Part shown: positions 55,825 through 64,000 of the stretch, piece after piece | Position numbering within the stretch: the stretch's first letter is position 1 | How the letters are laid out: each line of letters opens with the position of its first letter | NCBI RefSeq assembly: GCF_900120335.1 | Contig: NZ_LT635477.1 | Coordinates: forward strand, 744,001-808,000 | DNA from: Helicobacter pylori | GTDB taxonomy: Bacteria > Campylobacterota > Campylobacteria > Campylobacterales > Helicobacteraceae | DNA length: 64,000 nucleotides | Reading direction: 5' to 3' | Made by a program: the position numbers and the translations under genes | Notes under the pieces: generated by a model | Told to the model about the DNA's origin: nothing | The model's input: only the letters and a program-made list of their open reading frames with translations | Database searches by the model: none

Positions 55825-56550
55825 ATGGCTAAACGCAGTATCGCTTATTTGGATAGCGTTTTTGACATTTCCTACACTTTTATAGACCACCATAGCCCTT
55901 TAAACGCCTTGTTTTTGCATGGCTGGGGGAGTTCTAAAGAAATCATGCAACAAGCGTTTCAAAGCTGTTTTTTAAATTATAACCATTTGTATGTGGATTT
56001 ACCCGGTTTCAATCAAAGCCCTAACGATGAAAAAGTCTTAGAGACTAAAGATTATGCTAATATCATTAATTTATTCTTAAAAAGCGTGGGTAAAAAAGCG
56101 CATGTCGTTTTTGGGCATAGCTTTGGAGGGAAAGTGGCGATCTTGTGTGAAAACGAACGGATGGTTTTATTGAGCAGCGCGGGGATCTTAGAGCCAAAAC
56201 CCTTAAAAGTGCGTTGTAAAATCCTTTTAGCTAAAATCTTTAAAAAATTAGGCTTGAATTTAGGGTTTTTGAGGAGTAAGGACGCTATGGGGCTTAATCA
56301 AGTGATGTATGAAACCTTTAAAAAAGTAATTAGCGAAGACTTTAGCGAGCATTTCAAACGATGCGAGAAGGAAGTTTTATTATTTTGGGGTAAAGATGAT
56401 AAAGCAACCCCCTTAAGCTCCGCTCAAACAATGCGAACCTTATTGAAAAAGAGCGAATTATTCGTTTTAGAAGGGGATCATTTCTTTTTTTTAAACCAAG
56501 CAAAAGAGATTGAAAAAATAGTGGAGAATCATTATCATGCAAAGTCTTAG
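55825..56550 (+). CDS. Alpha/beta hydrolase
   Basis: 241 residues. Nucleophile elbow FGHSFGGKVA near residue 98, oxyanion HGWGSSKE near 34, Asp in WGKDDKATP near 194 and catalytic His in EGDHFFF near 221, all in place. Older annotation calls it 2-hydroxy-6-oxohepta-2,4-dienoate hydrolase. Substrate unknown. Stop of ddl is directly adjacent. Overlaps murF by 14 bases. Confidence 0.85.
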   Translation: MAKRSIAYLDSVFDISYTFIDHHSPLNALFLHGWGSSKEIMQQAFQSCFLNYNHLYVDLPGFNQSPNDEKVLETKDYANIINLFLKSVGKKAHVVFGHSFGGKVAILCENERMVLLSSAGILEPKPLKVRCKILLAKIFKKLGLNLGFLRSKDAMGLNQVMYETFKKVISEDFSEHFKRCEKEVLLFWGKDDKATPLSSAQTMRTLLKKSELFVLEGDHFFFLNQAKEIEKIVENHYHAKS

Positions 56551-58018
56551 TTGGCTGAATTTAGCGTTTCGTTGGCTCTTTATAACGGGGCTTGGCTATT
56601 ATATAATGACTTTATTGCAATGGTATCATTACAGCGTGTTTAGGATCTTAACCAAGCACCACAAGATGCGTTGGCATGGGATTTATTTTTTATTGCCTTT
56701 AGGGGTGTTTATCCTATCGTATGCTTTCAAAATGCCGTTTGTTTTTGATTTCTTTTGCGGCGTTATTCAAATGCCCATGCTCATTATCTGGGCCAAACGC
56801 AACGACAAGCCTCTAGTTTTCACGCCAAGGGTGAAGCGCTTTTTTATTTTCTTATTACTCTTTTTAATCTTGCATGAAATCTTAAACACAGAATTAGCCC
56901 CTTTGAATGGGATTTCGCTCGTGCTGGGCTATTTGTGCTTGTTCATACTCGTTTTGAGCGCTTCTTTAATCTTTGAAAAAGTCTTATCCAAGCAGTATTT
57001 GCAAACCGCTAAAGATAAAATCGCCTCTTTAAAAAATTTAAAAGTCATCGCCATTACCGGAAGTTTTGGGAAAACCAGCACTAAAAATTTCTTGCATCAA
57101 ATCTTACAAACCCAATTCAACGCGCATGCAAGCCCCAAAAGCGTCAACACCCTTTTAGGCATTGCGAACGATATTAACCAGAATTTAGACGATAGGAGTG
57201 AAATCTATATCGCTGAAGCCGGGGCAAGGAATAAGGGCGATATTAAAGAAATCACCCATCTCATTGAACCGCACCTTGCCGTGGTCGCAGAAGTGGGCGA
57301 ACAGCATTTAGAATATTTTAAAACTTTAGAAAATATTTGCGAGACTAAAGCGGAATTATTGGATTCCAAACGCTTAGAAAAAGCCTTTTGCTATTCTGTG
57401 GAAAAAATCAAGCCCTACGCCCCTAAAGATAGCCCTTTAACAGACGTTTCTAGCCTGGTTAGAAACATCCAATCCACTTTAAAAGGCACTTCTTTTGAAA
57501 CGCTGATAGATAGCGTTTGGGAAAGCTTTGAAACAAAGGTTTTAGGCAAATTTAACGCTTACAATATCGCTTCAGCCATTTTAATCGCTAAGCATTTAGG
57601 CTTAGAGACAGAAAGGATCAAACGGCTTGTTTTTGAGCTTAAGCCTATTAACCATCGTTTGCAACTGTTGGAAGTGAATCAAAAAATCATTATAGACGAT
57701 AGCTTTAATGGGAATTTAAAGGGCATGTTAGAGGGCATTCGTTTAGCGAGCTTGCATCAAGGGCGTAAGGTTATTGTAACACCGGGATTAGTGGAAAGCA
57801 ATACAGAAAGTAATGAGGCTTTAGCGCAAAAAATAGACGAGGTTTTTGATGTCGCTATCATCACAGGGGAGTTGAATTCCAAAACGATTGCTTCCCAATT
57901 GAAAACCCCCCAAAAAATCTTACTCAAGGATAAGGCGCAATTGGAAAATATCTTACAAGCCACCACGATTCAAGGCGATTTGATTTTATTCGCTAATGAC
58001 GCCCCTAATTACATTTAG
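56537..58018 (+). CDS. murF: UDP-N-acetylmuramoyl-tripeptide--D-alanyl-D-alanine ligase
   Basis: 493 residues, long for MurF because it begins with about 140 residues of hydrophobic segments, unlike E. coli MurF; this may anchor it in the membrane. P-loop ITGSFGKTSTK near 174, EAGARNKGDI near 229. Adds D-Ala-D-Ala (from Ddl upstream) to the muropeptide precursor. Confidence 0.92.
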   Translation: MQSLSWLNLAFRWLFITGLGYYIMTLLQWYHYSVFRILTKHHKMRWHGIYFLLPLGVFILSYAFKMPFVFDFFCGVIQMPMLIIWAKRNDKPLVFTPRVKRFFIFLLLFLILHEILNTELAPLNGISLVLGYLCLFILVLSASLIFEKVLSKQYLQTAKDKIASLKNLKVIAITGSFGKTSTKNFLHQILQTQFNAHASPKSVNTLLGIANDINQNLDDRSEIYIAEAGARNKGDIKEITHLIEPHLAVVAEVGEQHLEYFKTLENICETKAELLDSKRLEKAFCYSVEKIKPYAPKDSPLTDVSSLVRNIQSTLKGTSFETLIDSVWESFETKVLGKFNAYNIASAILIAKHLGLETERIKRLVFELKPINHRLQLLEVNQKIIIDDSFNGNLKGMLEGIRLASLHQGRKVIVTPGLVESNTESNEALAQKIDEVFDVAIITGELNSKTIASQLKTPQKILLKDKAQLENILQATTIQGDLILFANDAPNYI

Positions 58019-58021
58019 GAA

Positions 58022-58513
58022 ATGAACATGCAACATTTATACGCCCCTTGGCGCGAAAGTTATTTGAAAGAGAAAAATAAGAGTTGTGTCTTTTGTGAAA
58101 TTTCTCAAAACCCTACAAAAGATTCAGAAAACAGAGTGCTTTATAGGAATAGCGATCTCTTTGTGGTGATGAACGCCTACCCTTATAACCCAGGGCATTT
58201 GTTGATCGTCCCTCATGCGCATCAAGCGAGCGTTGAACTTTTAGATCTGAATACTTGGCTGAACATGAATGCTTTAGCGCCTAAAATCTTAAAAGCGTTG
58301 TATGCTTATGGCGCTCAAGGGATCAATTTAGGTTTGAATTTACACAGAAACGCCGGAGCAGGGATCCCTGAGCATTTACACATGCATTTAGTGCCTAGAT
58401 TCTTAGGGGATAGCAATTTTATGAGCGTTATCGCTCAAACCAGGGTGTGCGGGATGGATCTTAATGAAACCTATCTTGCGTTAAAAAACTTATTAGAAAA
58501 GGAGCTTCATTGA
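58022..58513 (+). CDS. HIT-family nucleotide hydrolase
   Basis: 163 residues (ATG at 58022, or 58028). Histidine-triad motif EHLHMHLVPR near residue 121, preceded by LHRNAGAGIP. CVFCEI near 22 marks the family's zinc-type N-terminus. Members hydrolyse AMP derivatives or act as ApnA phosphorylases. It begins 3 bases after murF. Confidence 0.9.
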   Translation: MNMQHLYAPWRESYLKEKNKSCVFCEISQNPTKDSENRVLYRNSDLFVVMNAYPYNPGHLLIVPHAHQASVELLDLNTWLNMNALAPKILKALYAYGAQGINLGLNLHRNAGAGIPEHLHMHLVPRFLGDSNFMSVIAQTRVCGMDLNETYLALKNLLEKELH

Positions 58514-58577
58514 AAACAAACGCCTTTAGTTCTTGTGTGTTACAATTGATTTTAATTCATTTTAGGGAGTGTCAGCG

Positions 58578-59534
58578 ATGAAGGCTCGTGGGTTTAAGAC
58601 AAAGATGCGTGGTTTTAAGATTTTTTCAGGGAGCGCTCACCCTGCATTTGGCAAAGAAGTGTCAAAGCATTTAGGCGTTCCCTTATCCAAAGCGGTGATC
58701 GGGAAATTCAGCGATGGCGAAATCAATATCCAAATCAGCGAATCGGTGCGCGGTAAGGATATTTTTATTATCCAGCCCACTTGCGTGCCTGTCAATGACA
58801 ATTTAATGGAATTGTTAGTCATGGTAGATGCTTTAAGGCGCAGTTCAGCCAATTCTATCACAGCGGTGTTGCCGTATTTTGGCTATGCCAGACAGGACAG
58901 AAAAGCGGCTCCACGAGTGCCTATCACGGCCAAAATGGTCGCTAATTTGATGCAAGAAGTGGGGATTGAAAGGATCATCACGATGGATTTGCATGCCGGG
59001 CAAATCCAAGGCTTTTTTGATGTGCCGGTGGATAATTTATACGGATCTATCGTTTTTAGAGATTATATCCGCTCTAAAGCGCTCAAAAACCCTATAATCG
59101 CCAGCCCTGATGTGGGTGGGGTTACAAGAGCTAGGTATTTCGCCAATCAAATGGGGTTGGATTTGATTATCGTGGATAAGCGCCGTGAAAAAGCTAATGA
59201 AAGCGAAGTGATGAATATTATCGGCTCAGCCAAGGAGCGCGATGTGATTTTAGTGGATGACATGATTGATACCGCAGGCACGATCTGTAAAGCCGCTTTG
59301 GCTTTAAAAGAGCAAGGGGCAACTTCTGTCATGGCGTTAGGCACGCATGCGGTTTTGAGCGGGAATGCGATCAAGCGCATTAAAGAAAGCGCGTTAGATG
59401 AAGTGGTGGTAACTAACTCTATCCCTTTAGTTCAAAAATGCGATAAAATCACCACCTTAAGCGTAGCGTCCTTATTTGCGGAAGTGATCAGAAGGATTTA
59501 TCATAACGAAAGCGTCCAATCGCTTTTCTCTTAA
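58578..59534 (+). CDS. prs: Ribose-phosphate pyrophosphokinase
   Basis: 318 residues from ATG at 58578, 8 bases after AGGGAG; a GTG at 58569 is less likely. Motifs FGYARQDRKAAPR near 100 (ATP/ribose-5-P binding), DLHAGQIQGFF (metal ligand), and PRPP loop LVDDMIDTAGT near 220. Supplies PRPP for nucleotides, including Gpt in this window. Confidence 0.96.
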   Translation: MKARGFKTKMRGFKIFSGSAHPAFGKEVSKHLGVPLSKAVIGKFSDGEINIQISESVRGKDIFIIQPTCVPVNDNLMELLVMVDALRRSSANSITAVLPYFGYARQDRKAAPRVPITAKMVANLMQEVGIERIITMDLHAGQIQGFFDVPVDNLYGSIVFRDYIRSKALKNPIIASPDVGGVTRARYFANQMGLDLIIVDKRREKANESEVMNIIGSAKERDVILVDDMIDTAGTICKAALALKEQGATSVMALGTHAVLSGNAIKRIKESALDEVVVTNSIPLVQKCDKITTLSVASLFAEVIRRIYHNESVQSLFS

Positions 59535-59559
59535 AAAGGGGATAAAAGAAAGGTGGGAG

Positions 59560-59636
59560 TGGTGGATTCTGTAGGACTTGAACCTACGACCAATCGGTTA
59601 TGAGCCGAGCGCTCTGACCAGCTGAGCTAAGAATCC
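59560..59636 (-). tRNA. tRNA with CAT anticodon (Met, or Ile read as AUA)
   Basis: 77 bases including an encoded CCA. Acceptor GGATTCT/AGAATCC is fully paired; T-arm GTAGGTTCAAGTCCTAC; anticodon CAT at 59600-59602 in loop CTCATAA. It could be elongator Met or the lysidine-modified Ile2; the variable-loop TTGGTCG resembles Ile2. It does not look like an initiator, because the acceptor's first pair is G-C. The upstream rodA ORF runs into it. Confidence 0.95.
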
Positions 59637-60743
59637 AAAATTCCCAAAGGATGGTTTGCTATTGTATCCAAAAATATAGCGAAAAGCAAGCAGGTTTTCT
59701 AGGATTGCAAACAGGATCATAAAAGTGATAAAACTGCTCCCCCCATAGCTGAATAAGGGTAAGGGAATCCCCACCACAGGGGCTAACCCTAAAGTCATGG
59801 CGATATTCACGCTGGAATAAACAAAGATTAAAATAGAAATCCCAAGGGCTACAATCTTTAAAAACCAATCGCTGTTGCTCTCAAACAGATAAAAAAACAA
59901 ATGCAAACTCAAGCCTATATAAATCGCAAAAAGCAATATAGCCCCTAGAAACCCGAAACGCTCCACGAAGTAGGCGAAAATAAAATCGCTCGTTGCGATA
60001 GGCAAGAATTTGAATTTGGTTTGGGTGGAGGCTTCTTTGGATTTGCCTAAAAAACCGCCCGATCCTATGGCGATAACGGATTGCATGACATGGTAATTAG
60101 GCTTTTCAGAAAGGAAGTCTGCGATGCGCTTTTTTTGGTAATCATGCAAAAAATGATAAGCGATAGGCGAAGCCACTAAAAGAGCGGCAAAAAGAGGGAG
60201 CCACACCCTAGTCCTTAAGCCCACGATCAACAAAATCCCAAAACCCATGATGAGTACAATAAGGGCTGTGCCTAAATCAGGCTGTTTCAAAATCAAAGCC
60301 GCCGGTAAGCAAATGTAAAAACTAAGCTTTAAAAACATGCCCCAATCATAGCCCTTAAAGGGGGGTGGGTTGATTTTGATCAAATGCGCCAATAATAAAA
60401 GAATGGCGATTTTCACGGGTTCGCTGGGCTGTAAGGTGATAGAAGTGAAAGGAATGACTAGCCATCGCTGCGCTCCAAGCTTGCTCGATCCCATAAAATC
60501 CACTAACGCTAATAAAATAACGCACGCCCAATAAAGCGCAAAGAGCCACCGATCGAGTTTCCTGAAAGGGATAAAAAACACTACCCAAAAGAGAAGAAAC
60601 CCTATGGCATAATAAACCCCTTGCTTCAAGCTCAAAACCGCGCTGCTCTCAAAAATCAACAAAAAAGAAACCACCAACAAGGGGATGATAAACACAAAAG
60701 GCAAAAGATCAAAATGCATCCAAATACTTTTGTCTAATGCCAT
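59598..60743 (-). CDS. rodA: Rod-shape determining protein RodA
   Basis: 381 residues, about 10 membrane segments, SEDS family. Signature motifs: GSKLGAQRWLVI near 86, SEPVKIAILL near 106, GSGGFLGKSKEA near 225, and the C-terminal GIPLPLFSYGGSSF near 335. The last 12 codons (NSKPSFG then GFLAQLVRALGS) read through the first 39 bases of the tRNA gene downstream, and the TAA stop lies in its anticodon loop. It is the glycan polymerase of the elongation machine, also called mrdB. Confidence 0.94.
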   Translation of the reverse strand: MALDKSIWMHFDLLPFVFIIPLLVVSFLLIFESSAVLSLKQGVYYAIGFLLFWVVFFIPFRKLDRWLFALYWACVILLALVDFMGSSKLGAQRWLVIPFTSITLQPSEPVKIAILLLLAHLIKINPPPFKGYDWGMFLKLSFYICLPAALILKQPDLGTALIVLIMGFGILLIVGLRTRVWLPLFAALLVASPIAYHFLHDYQKKRIADFLSEKPNYHVMQSVIAIGSGGFLGKSKEASTQTKFKFLPIATSDFIFAYFVERFGFLGAILLFAIYIGLSLHLFFYLFESNSDWFLKIVALGISILIFVYSSVNIAMTLGLAPVVGIPLPLFSYGGSSFITFMILFAILENLLAFRYIFGYNSKPSFGNFGFLAQLVRALGS

Positions 60744-60765
60744 GCGTTTTTCATAACCCCTAATC

Positions 60766-61677
60766 TTATGGTTTTAATTTTTTGATTGTATCCAAGTTGA
60801 GATAATTCTCCTTAAAGAGAGAAGTGATCATGCCAACTTCACCAGGCAAATTGACTTCACCCGTCTCATCATTAAAGCACTTTTCTAGCACTTTCAAATA
60901 CGCAAACCCAATGCCTTCTGTGATAACGGCAGCGGTTGCACCCCCTGCAACACTCCCCACAACAGGAATGAATTTAAGGAAACCATTAACGAGCGTCCTC
61001 CCCACCTGCGCGACAGCGGTTACGCCTAACAATCCTGCGACCAAACTCGCGCCCACAGATTTACCCAAACTCACTTCAAAAGCGTCATTCATTTCATGGA
61101 TCATCCTTTTTTGAACACCTGCAATCAAGGGCATATCGCTAAAGGATATGGGACTAGCCTCAGCCGTTCCTGCAAGGCCTGATGCAACATGGATAATGGT
61201 TTTACATTCCTCTATCATGGCCTGTTTTCTTTTTTGGATATTAGCTTTTTGAATACTCAAGAAATGCCTTTTCTTATTTTTTTCAGCGTCTGAAAGGTAT
61301 TTTTTTGTTTCAGCTACCAATTCTTCTAAGCCTTCAACAGGGACTTTCAACCCCCTAAATGAAAAGGCAACGGAATTGACCCTCACATAAGCTCTGACAA
61401 AACCTTTAAACCCCCATTCTTCGTTTATGATCCCTTTAGTTTCTTGGACAAACGCCTCGCCGGCTTCGGCTTGAGTGTGTGTGAAAACGACAATCGTTGG
61501 GATATTCCAATTTTTAGCGAAGCTTAATAACTCTCTCTCTCTCTTGAACCCTACCAGAAGTCTCTTTAACGCACAAATACGCCACATCAATGGCTTCTTT
61601 TTCGCTAAGCGTTTTAAAAGAATCTTCCATTTCTTTTTTAATGCTTTGCATGGTGTCGTGGTAATCTGTAGCTTCAA
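60766..61677 (-). CDS. C-terminal part of a GTPase, out of frame (see AG repeat)
   Basis: Listed start at 61677 is artificial. The true continuation begins near 61545 at ELLSFAKNWNIPT. This part carries the rest of the GTPase fold (IVVFTHTQAE, G4-like) and a C-terminal hydrophobic domain (GASLVAGLLGVTAVAQVG, IPVVGSVAGG) that resembles the DUF697/YcjF-type membrane-associated domain. It would be joined to the 61514-61954 half with one more AG unit. Confidence 0.75.
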   Translation of the reverse strand: MKLQITTTPCKALKKKWKILLKRLAKKKPLMWRICALKRLLVGFKRERELLSFAKNWNIPTIVVFTHTQAEAGEAFVQETKGIINEEWGFKGFVRAYVRVNSVAFSFRGLKVPVEGLEELVAETKKYLSDAEKNKKRHFLSIQKANIQKRKQAMIEECKTIIHVASGLAGTAEASPISFSDMPLIAGVQKRMIHEMNDAFEVSLGKSVGASLVAGLLGVTAVAQVGRTLVNGFLKFIPVVGSVAGGATAAVITEGIGFAYLKVLEKCFNDETGEVNLPGEVGMITSLFKENYLNLDTIKKLKP

Positions 61678-61954
61678 TGCCTTGAGTGTCCCACAAAATC
61701 AAGCCCTTCTGTTCATCAATGTATTTTTCAAGATGCTGAGTGATGGGCTTTCCTACGCCTGCTTTAGCGATTTCTTTACCAAATAGAGCGTTAATGAGCG
61801 AGCTTTTACCACTCCCAGTATACCCCATAAGCAAAATATTCATTTTGCTCTCTTTAATGCCTTTGAGATTTTTGAAGTGTTCACGAAGTTTATCCGTATT
61901 TAATTCGCCCGTTTCTTTATTGAACGCACCGCCTAAAGAGTTATCGTGTTCCAT
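61514..61954 (-). CDS. N-terminal half of a phase-variable GTPase (HP0744 locus), currently OFF
   Basis: 146 residues. G1 GYTGSGKSSLIN near residue 44, switch/G3 WDTQGIE near 88. Then the frame hits an AG7 repeat (CT7 on the plus strand, 61531-61544) and ends ...RERVIKLR. Adding one AG (AG8) restores RERELLSFAKNW and a full-length protein of roughly 400 residues. So the gene is off by one repeat, the hallmark of slipped-strand phase variation. Family: Era-like, 50S ribosome-binding GTPase group with DUF697. Confidence 0.85.
   Translation of the reverse strand: MEHDNSLGGAFNKETGELNTDKLREHFKNLKGIKESKMNILLMGYTGSGKSSLINALFGKEIAKAGVGKPITQHLEKYIDEQKGLILWDTQGIEATDYHDTMQSIKKEMEDSFKTLSEKEAIDVAYLCVKETSGRVQERERVIKLR
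61531..61544. repeat. CT7/AG7 dinucleotide repeat in a GTPase gene
   Basis: Seven CT units on the plus strand between TTAATAA and TGAACC. It lies inside the coding region and puts the two halves out of frame. Confidence 0.9.
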
Positions 61955-62087
61955 ATAAAACCCCTTTTAAAATGATTTGAGCCACAAAATGTTGGCACAC
62001 CGATTATAGCGTATTCAAATAATGAAATAGGATTTTTTTAAGGTTTTGAGTAGAATAATGGTTTTTAAAAATGCAAAAAGAGTTTGA

Positions 62088-63071
62088 ATGCAAAAAGTTT
62101 TCATTGCCCCTACCCATTACAAACGCATTGATGAATTTCTAGCCAAAGAATTGCGAATTTCTAAAAACCAAGTGTTGAATTTGATTAAAGAGGGGCTAGT
62201 GTTTTGTCAAAAAAAGGAGGTCAAAAAAGGGGGGTTAGCCTTAAAAGAGGGCGATGAAATCACGCTTTTAACGCCCAAAATCGCGTCCAAACCCTTAAAA
62301 AAAGAGCTTGATTTAGAAATAGAGGTCATTTTTGAAGATGAAGACTTGTTAGTGTTGAATAAGCCCCCTAATCTAGTCGTCCATAAAGCCCCAAGCGTGA
62401 AAGAGCCTACTTTAGTGGATTGGTTAAAATCTCAAAATTACGAGCTTTCCAATCTTGGCTCAAAAGAGCGCTATGGGATTGTGCATCGTTTGGATAAGGA
62501 CACGAGCGGAGGGATTGTCATCGCTAAAAACAATTTTACCCATGTTTGTTTGAGCGAGCAACTCAAAACTAAAACAATGGGGCGCTATTATATCGCCTTG
62601 CTTTCAACGCCCTTAAAAGAAGAAAAAATGAGCGTGGAATGTTATTTGACAAGAAACCCCAATAACCGCTTAAAAATGATAGCGCTCAAAGTGGCTAAAA
62701 AAGAAAAAAGCCGTTATTCTAAAAGCGAATTTACTAGCTTGCTGACTTCTCAAAATGGCATGGATTTGATAGGGGCTAAACTATTCACCGGGCGCACGCA
62801 CCAGATCAGAGCGCATTTAGAATATTTAAACAGACACATCATAGGCGATAACCTTTACGGGCTTAATGGGGCGCTTCCTAAAGAAGAAATAAGGATCATG
62901 CTGCATGCCTATTTGATAGAGTTCAAACACCCTAGAAGCGAGCAAAAACTGCGCTTTAAAGTTCCCCTATTAAAGGATATGTTAGAATATCTTAAAAAAG
63001 TTTTTGACAAGGAGAATTTAGATGAGGTCTTGGATGAAGAAAAAATACTTCACGCTTTTATTGCAAAGTAG
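62088..63071 (+). CDS. rluD: Ribosomal large subunit pseudouridine synthase
   Basis: 327 residues. N-terminal S4 RNA-binding domain (KRIDEFLAKELRISKNQVLNLI), then the RluA-type catalytic motif RLDKDTSGGIV, with catalytic Asp near residue 138, and GRTHQIRAHL near 234. RluA/C/D subtype is by similarity only. Overlaps the next gene by 50 bases. Confidence 0.88.
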   Translation: MQKVFIAPTHYKRIDEFLAKELRISKNQVLNLIKEGLVFCQKKEVKKGGLALKEGDEITLLTPKIASKPLKKELDLEIEVIFEDEDLLVLNKPPNLVVHKAPSVKEPTLVDWLKSQNYELSNLGSKERYGIVHRLDKDTSGGIVIAKNNFTHVCLSEQLKTKTMGRYYIALLSTPLKEEKMSVECYLTRNPNNRLKMIALKVAKKEKSRYSKSEFTSLLTSQNGMDLIGAKLFTGRTHQIRAHLEYLNRHIIGDNLYGLNGALPKEEIRIMLHAYLIEFKHPRSEQKLRFKVPLLKDMLEYLKKVFDKENLDEVLDEEKILHAFIAK

Positions 63072-64000
63072 TGTGGTATTAGCGGTTTTTATAGGGTGTT
63101 CTTCTACCAGGAATCATACTTTTTCAGCCCTTAGTAATCAAGAAAATACAGACGATAAGCTCCCAGTGGTCCATTCCATTAAAACGATTAACGATGTGAG
63201 TTCAGTAGGCTTTGAATGGCCTAAAATCGCTGACACTTATGACATTGACGGGTTTATTTTGTATCGTTTGAAAAAAGACTCCAAGCTTAAAAGAATCGCC
63301 ACCATTAAAAACCCTTATGCGACCCACTATTATGATGAGGGGTTAGAAACAGAGAGTTCCTACACTTACCAACTCGCCACTTACAAGGGCGATAAAATTT
63401 CCAAACTTTCAGAACCCATTTTAGTAAAAACCTCCTTTATCAATCCTGTAGAAAGCGTGTTTGCAAGCCTTGAATACCCTAAAAGCGTGAAAGTCTTTTG
63501 GAGCCCGCACCCAAATCCCAGCGTTTCTAAATACATCATTCAAAGGCAAAATAAAGACGGCAAATTTTTAAATGTAGGGGCTGTAAAAAACCGCTTATTC
63601 GTGGAGTTTTTTGATAAAGATTTAGAAGATGGGCAAAAATACCGCTACCAAATCATCGCCGAAAATTTCATGGGGGATAAATCCAGGCCTAGCGTCATAG
63701 TGGAGGGGAAAACCAAAGACTTGCCCAAAGAAATCGCTAATGTTAGAGTGAGCCAAAACCTCACGCGACAAATTGAATTGAGTTGGGATAAATCCCCAGA
63801 AGAAGATGTGGTGGCTTATCGCATTTACGCTTCCAATAACCGCAACGACAAATACAAATTCATCGCTCAAACCACCAACACTTCCTATGTGGATAAGATA
63901 GAAAAAGACAACCTCACGCGCTACTATAAAGTCGTCGCCCTTGATAAAACGCATCTTGAAGGGGCGTTACCCAAAGAGCCTGCCATGGGTGAGACCTCTG
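63022..64000 (+). CDS. Lipoprotein with fibronectin type III repeats, truncated by the window edge
   Basis: 326 codons, open to the right edge. Start ATG at 63022, 7 bases after AAGGAG; ATG 63034 also possible. Lipobox VFIGCSS gives lipidation at about Cys26. Then repeated fibronectin-III-like units of roughly 90 residues, with a conserved W/Y pattern (FEWPKIAD...GFILYR; VFWSPHPNPSVSKYIIQRQ; LSWDKSPEEDVVAYRIYAS). A surface or periplasmic anchoring role is likely. From order it is HP0746. Confidence 0.85.
   Translation, partial: MRSWMKKKYFTLLLQSSVVLAVFIGCSSTRNHTFSALSNQENTDDKLPVVHSIKTINDVSSVGFEWPKIADTYDIDGFILYRLKKDSKLKRIATIKNPYATHYYDEGLETESSYTYQLATYKGDKISKLSEPILVKTSFINPVESVFASLEYPKSVKVFWSPHPNPSVSKYIIQRQNKDGKFLNVGAVKNRLFVEFFDKDLEDGQKYRYQIIAENFMGDKSRPSVIVEGKTKDLPKEIANVRVSQNLTRQIELSWDKSPEEDVVAYRIYASNNRNDKYKFIAQTTNTSYVDKIEKDNLTRYYKVVALDKTHLEGALPKEPAMGETS

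Noticed and set aside
63622..63954. 110-residue minus-strand ORF at the right edge
   Set aside because: It mirrors the fibronectin-III lipoprotein gene, which has a good start, lipobox and repeats.

Overview
The window is chromosomal DNA of Helicobacter pylori. The base is low-GC, the outer-membrane proteins are of the Hop/Hom/Sab type, FlgR lacks a DNA-binding domain, and gene content and order match my memory of the H. pylori 26695 genes HP0690 to HP0746. There is no CRISPR array and no rRNA. There is one tRNA (CAT anticodon).

Layout. 1-2.0 kb: the right part of an IS607/IS605-superfamily insertion sequence (transposase tail plus TnpB) and fragments of a nuclease-like gene. 2.2-12.4 kb: a minus-strand metabolic block. 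It holds acetone carboxylase (acxABC), the lipid A deacylase LpxR, the transporter AtoE, acetoacetate CoA-transferase and thiolase. Together these would turn acetone or acetoacetate into acetyl-CoA. 12.7-18.2 kb: a plus-strand row of a conserved exported protein, dgkA, gyrA, HP0702-like and flgR. 18.2-19.2 kb: a gene-poor stretch with an eroded IS605-type right end and a highly structured, probably transcribed region. 19-28 kb: uvrA, hopE, rsmH, an FtsL-like gene, a SAM hydrolase-like protein and a Hom adhesin.

28-34.8 kb: an HD-domain protein, a broken fic gene, the rpoN-lptB-tsaE-dnaX operon and a LysE exporter. 35-43 kb: two DUF1104 proteins, then two Sab-type adhesin genes in inverted orientation flanking ansB and dcuA. 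The adhesin genes share long identical arms and carry phase-variable repeats. 43-47.5 kb: an outer-membrane protein, dus, tilS, a HEPN-like protein and a small protein. 47.5-51.1 kb: two tandem dynamin-like GTPase genes, both interrupted. 51-64 kb: rimO, gpt, an aminotransferase, pgpA, ddl, a hydrolase, murF, a HIT protein, prs, a tRNA overlapped by rodA, a GTPase switched off by an AG repeat, rluD, and the start of a fibronectin-III lipoprotein that runs off the window.

The most notable signals are: an AG7 repeat that puts a GTPase one repeat out of frame; two sab promoters that appear to differ only in T-tract length (T15 versus T18); a paired dynamin-like locus in decay; the structured non-coding region near 18.7-19.1 kb; a duplicated hom promoter and signal-peptide start in front of a different gene; a metzincin-type zinc motif in the Hom protein; and a cell-shape gene whose stop codon lies inside a tRNA.
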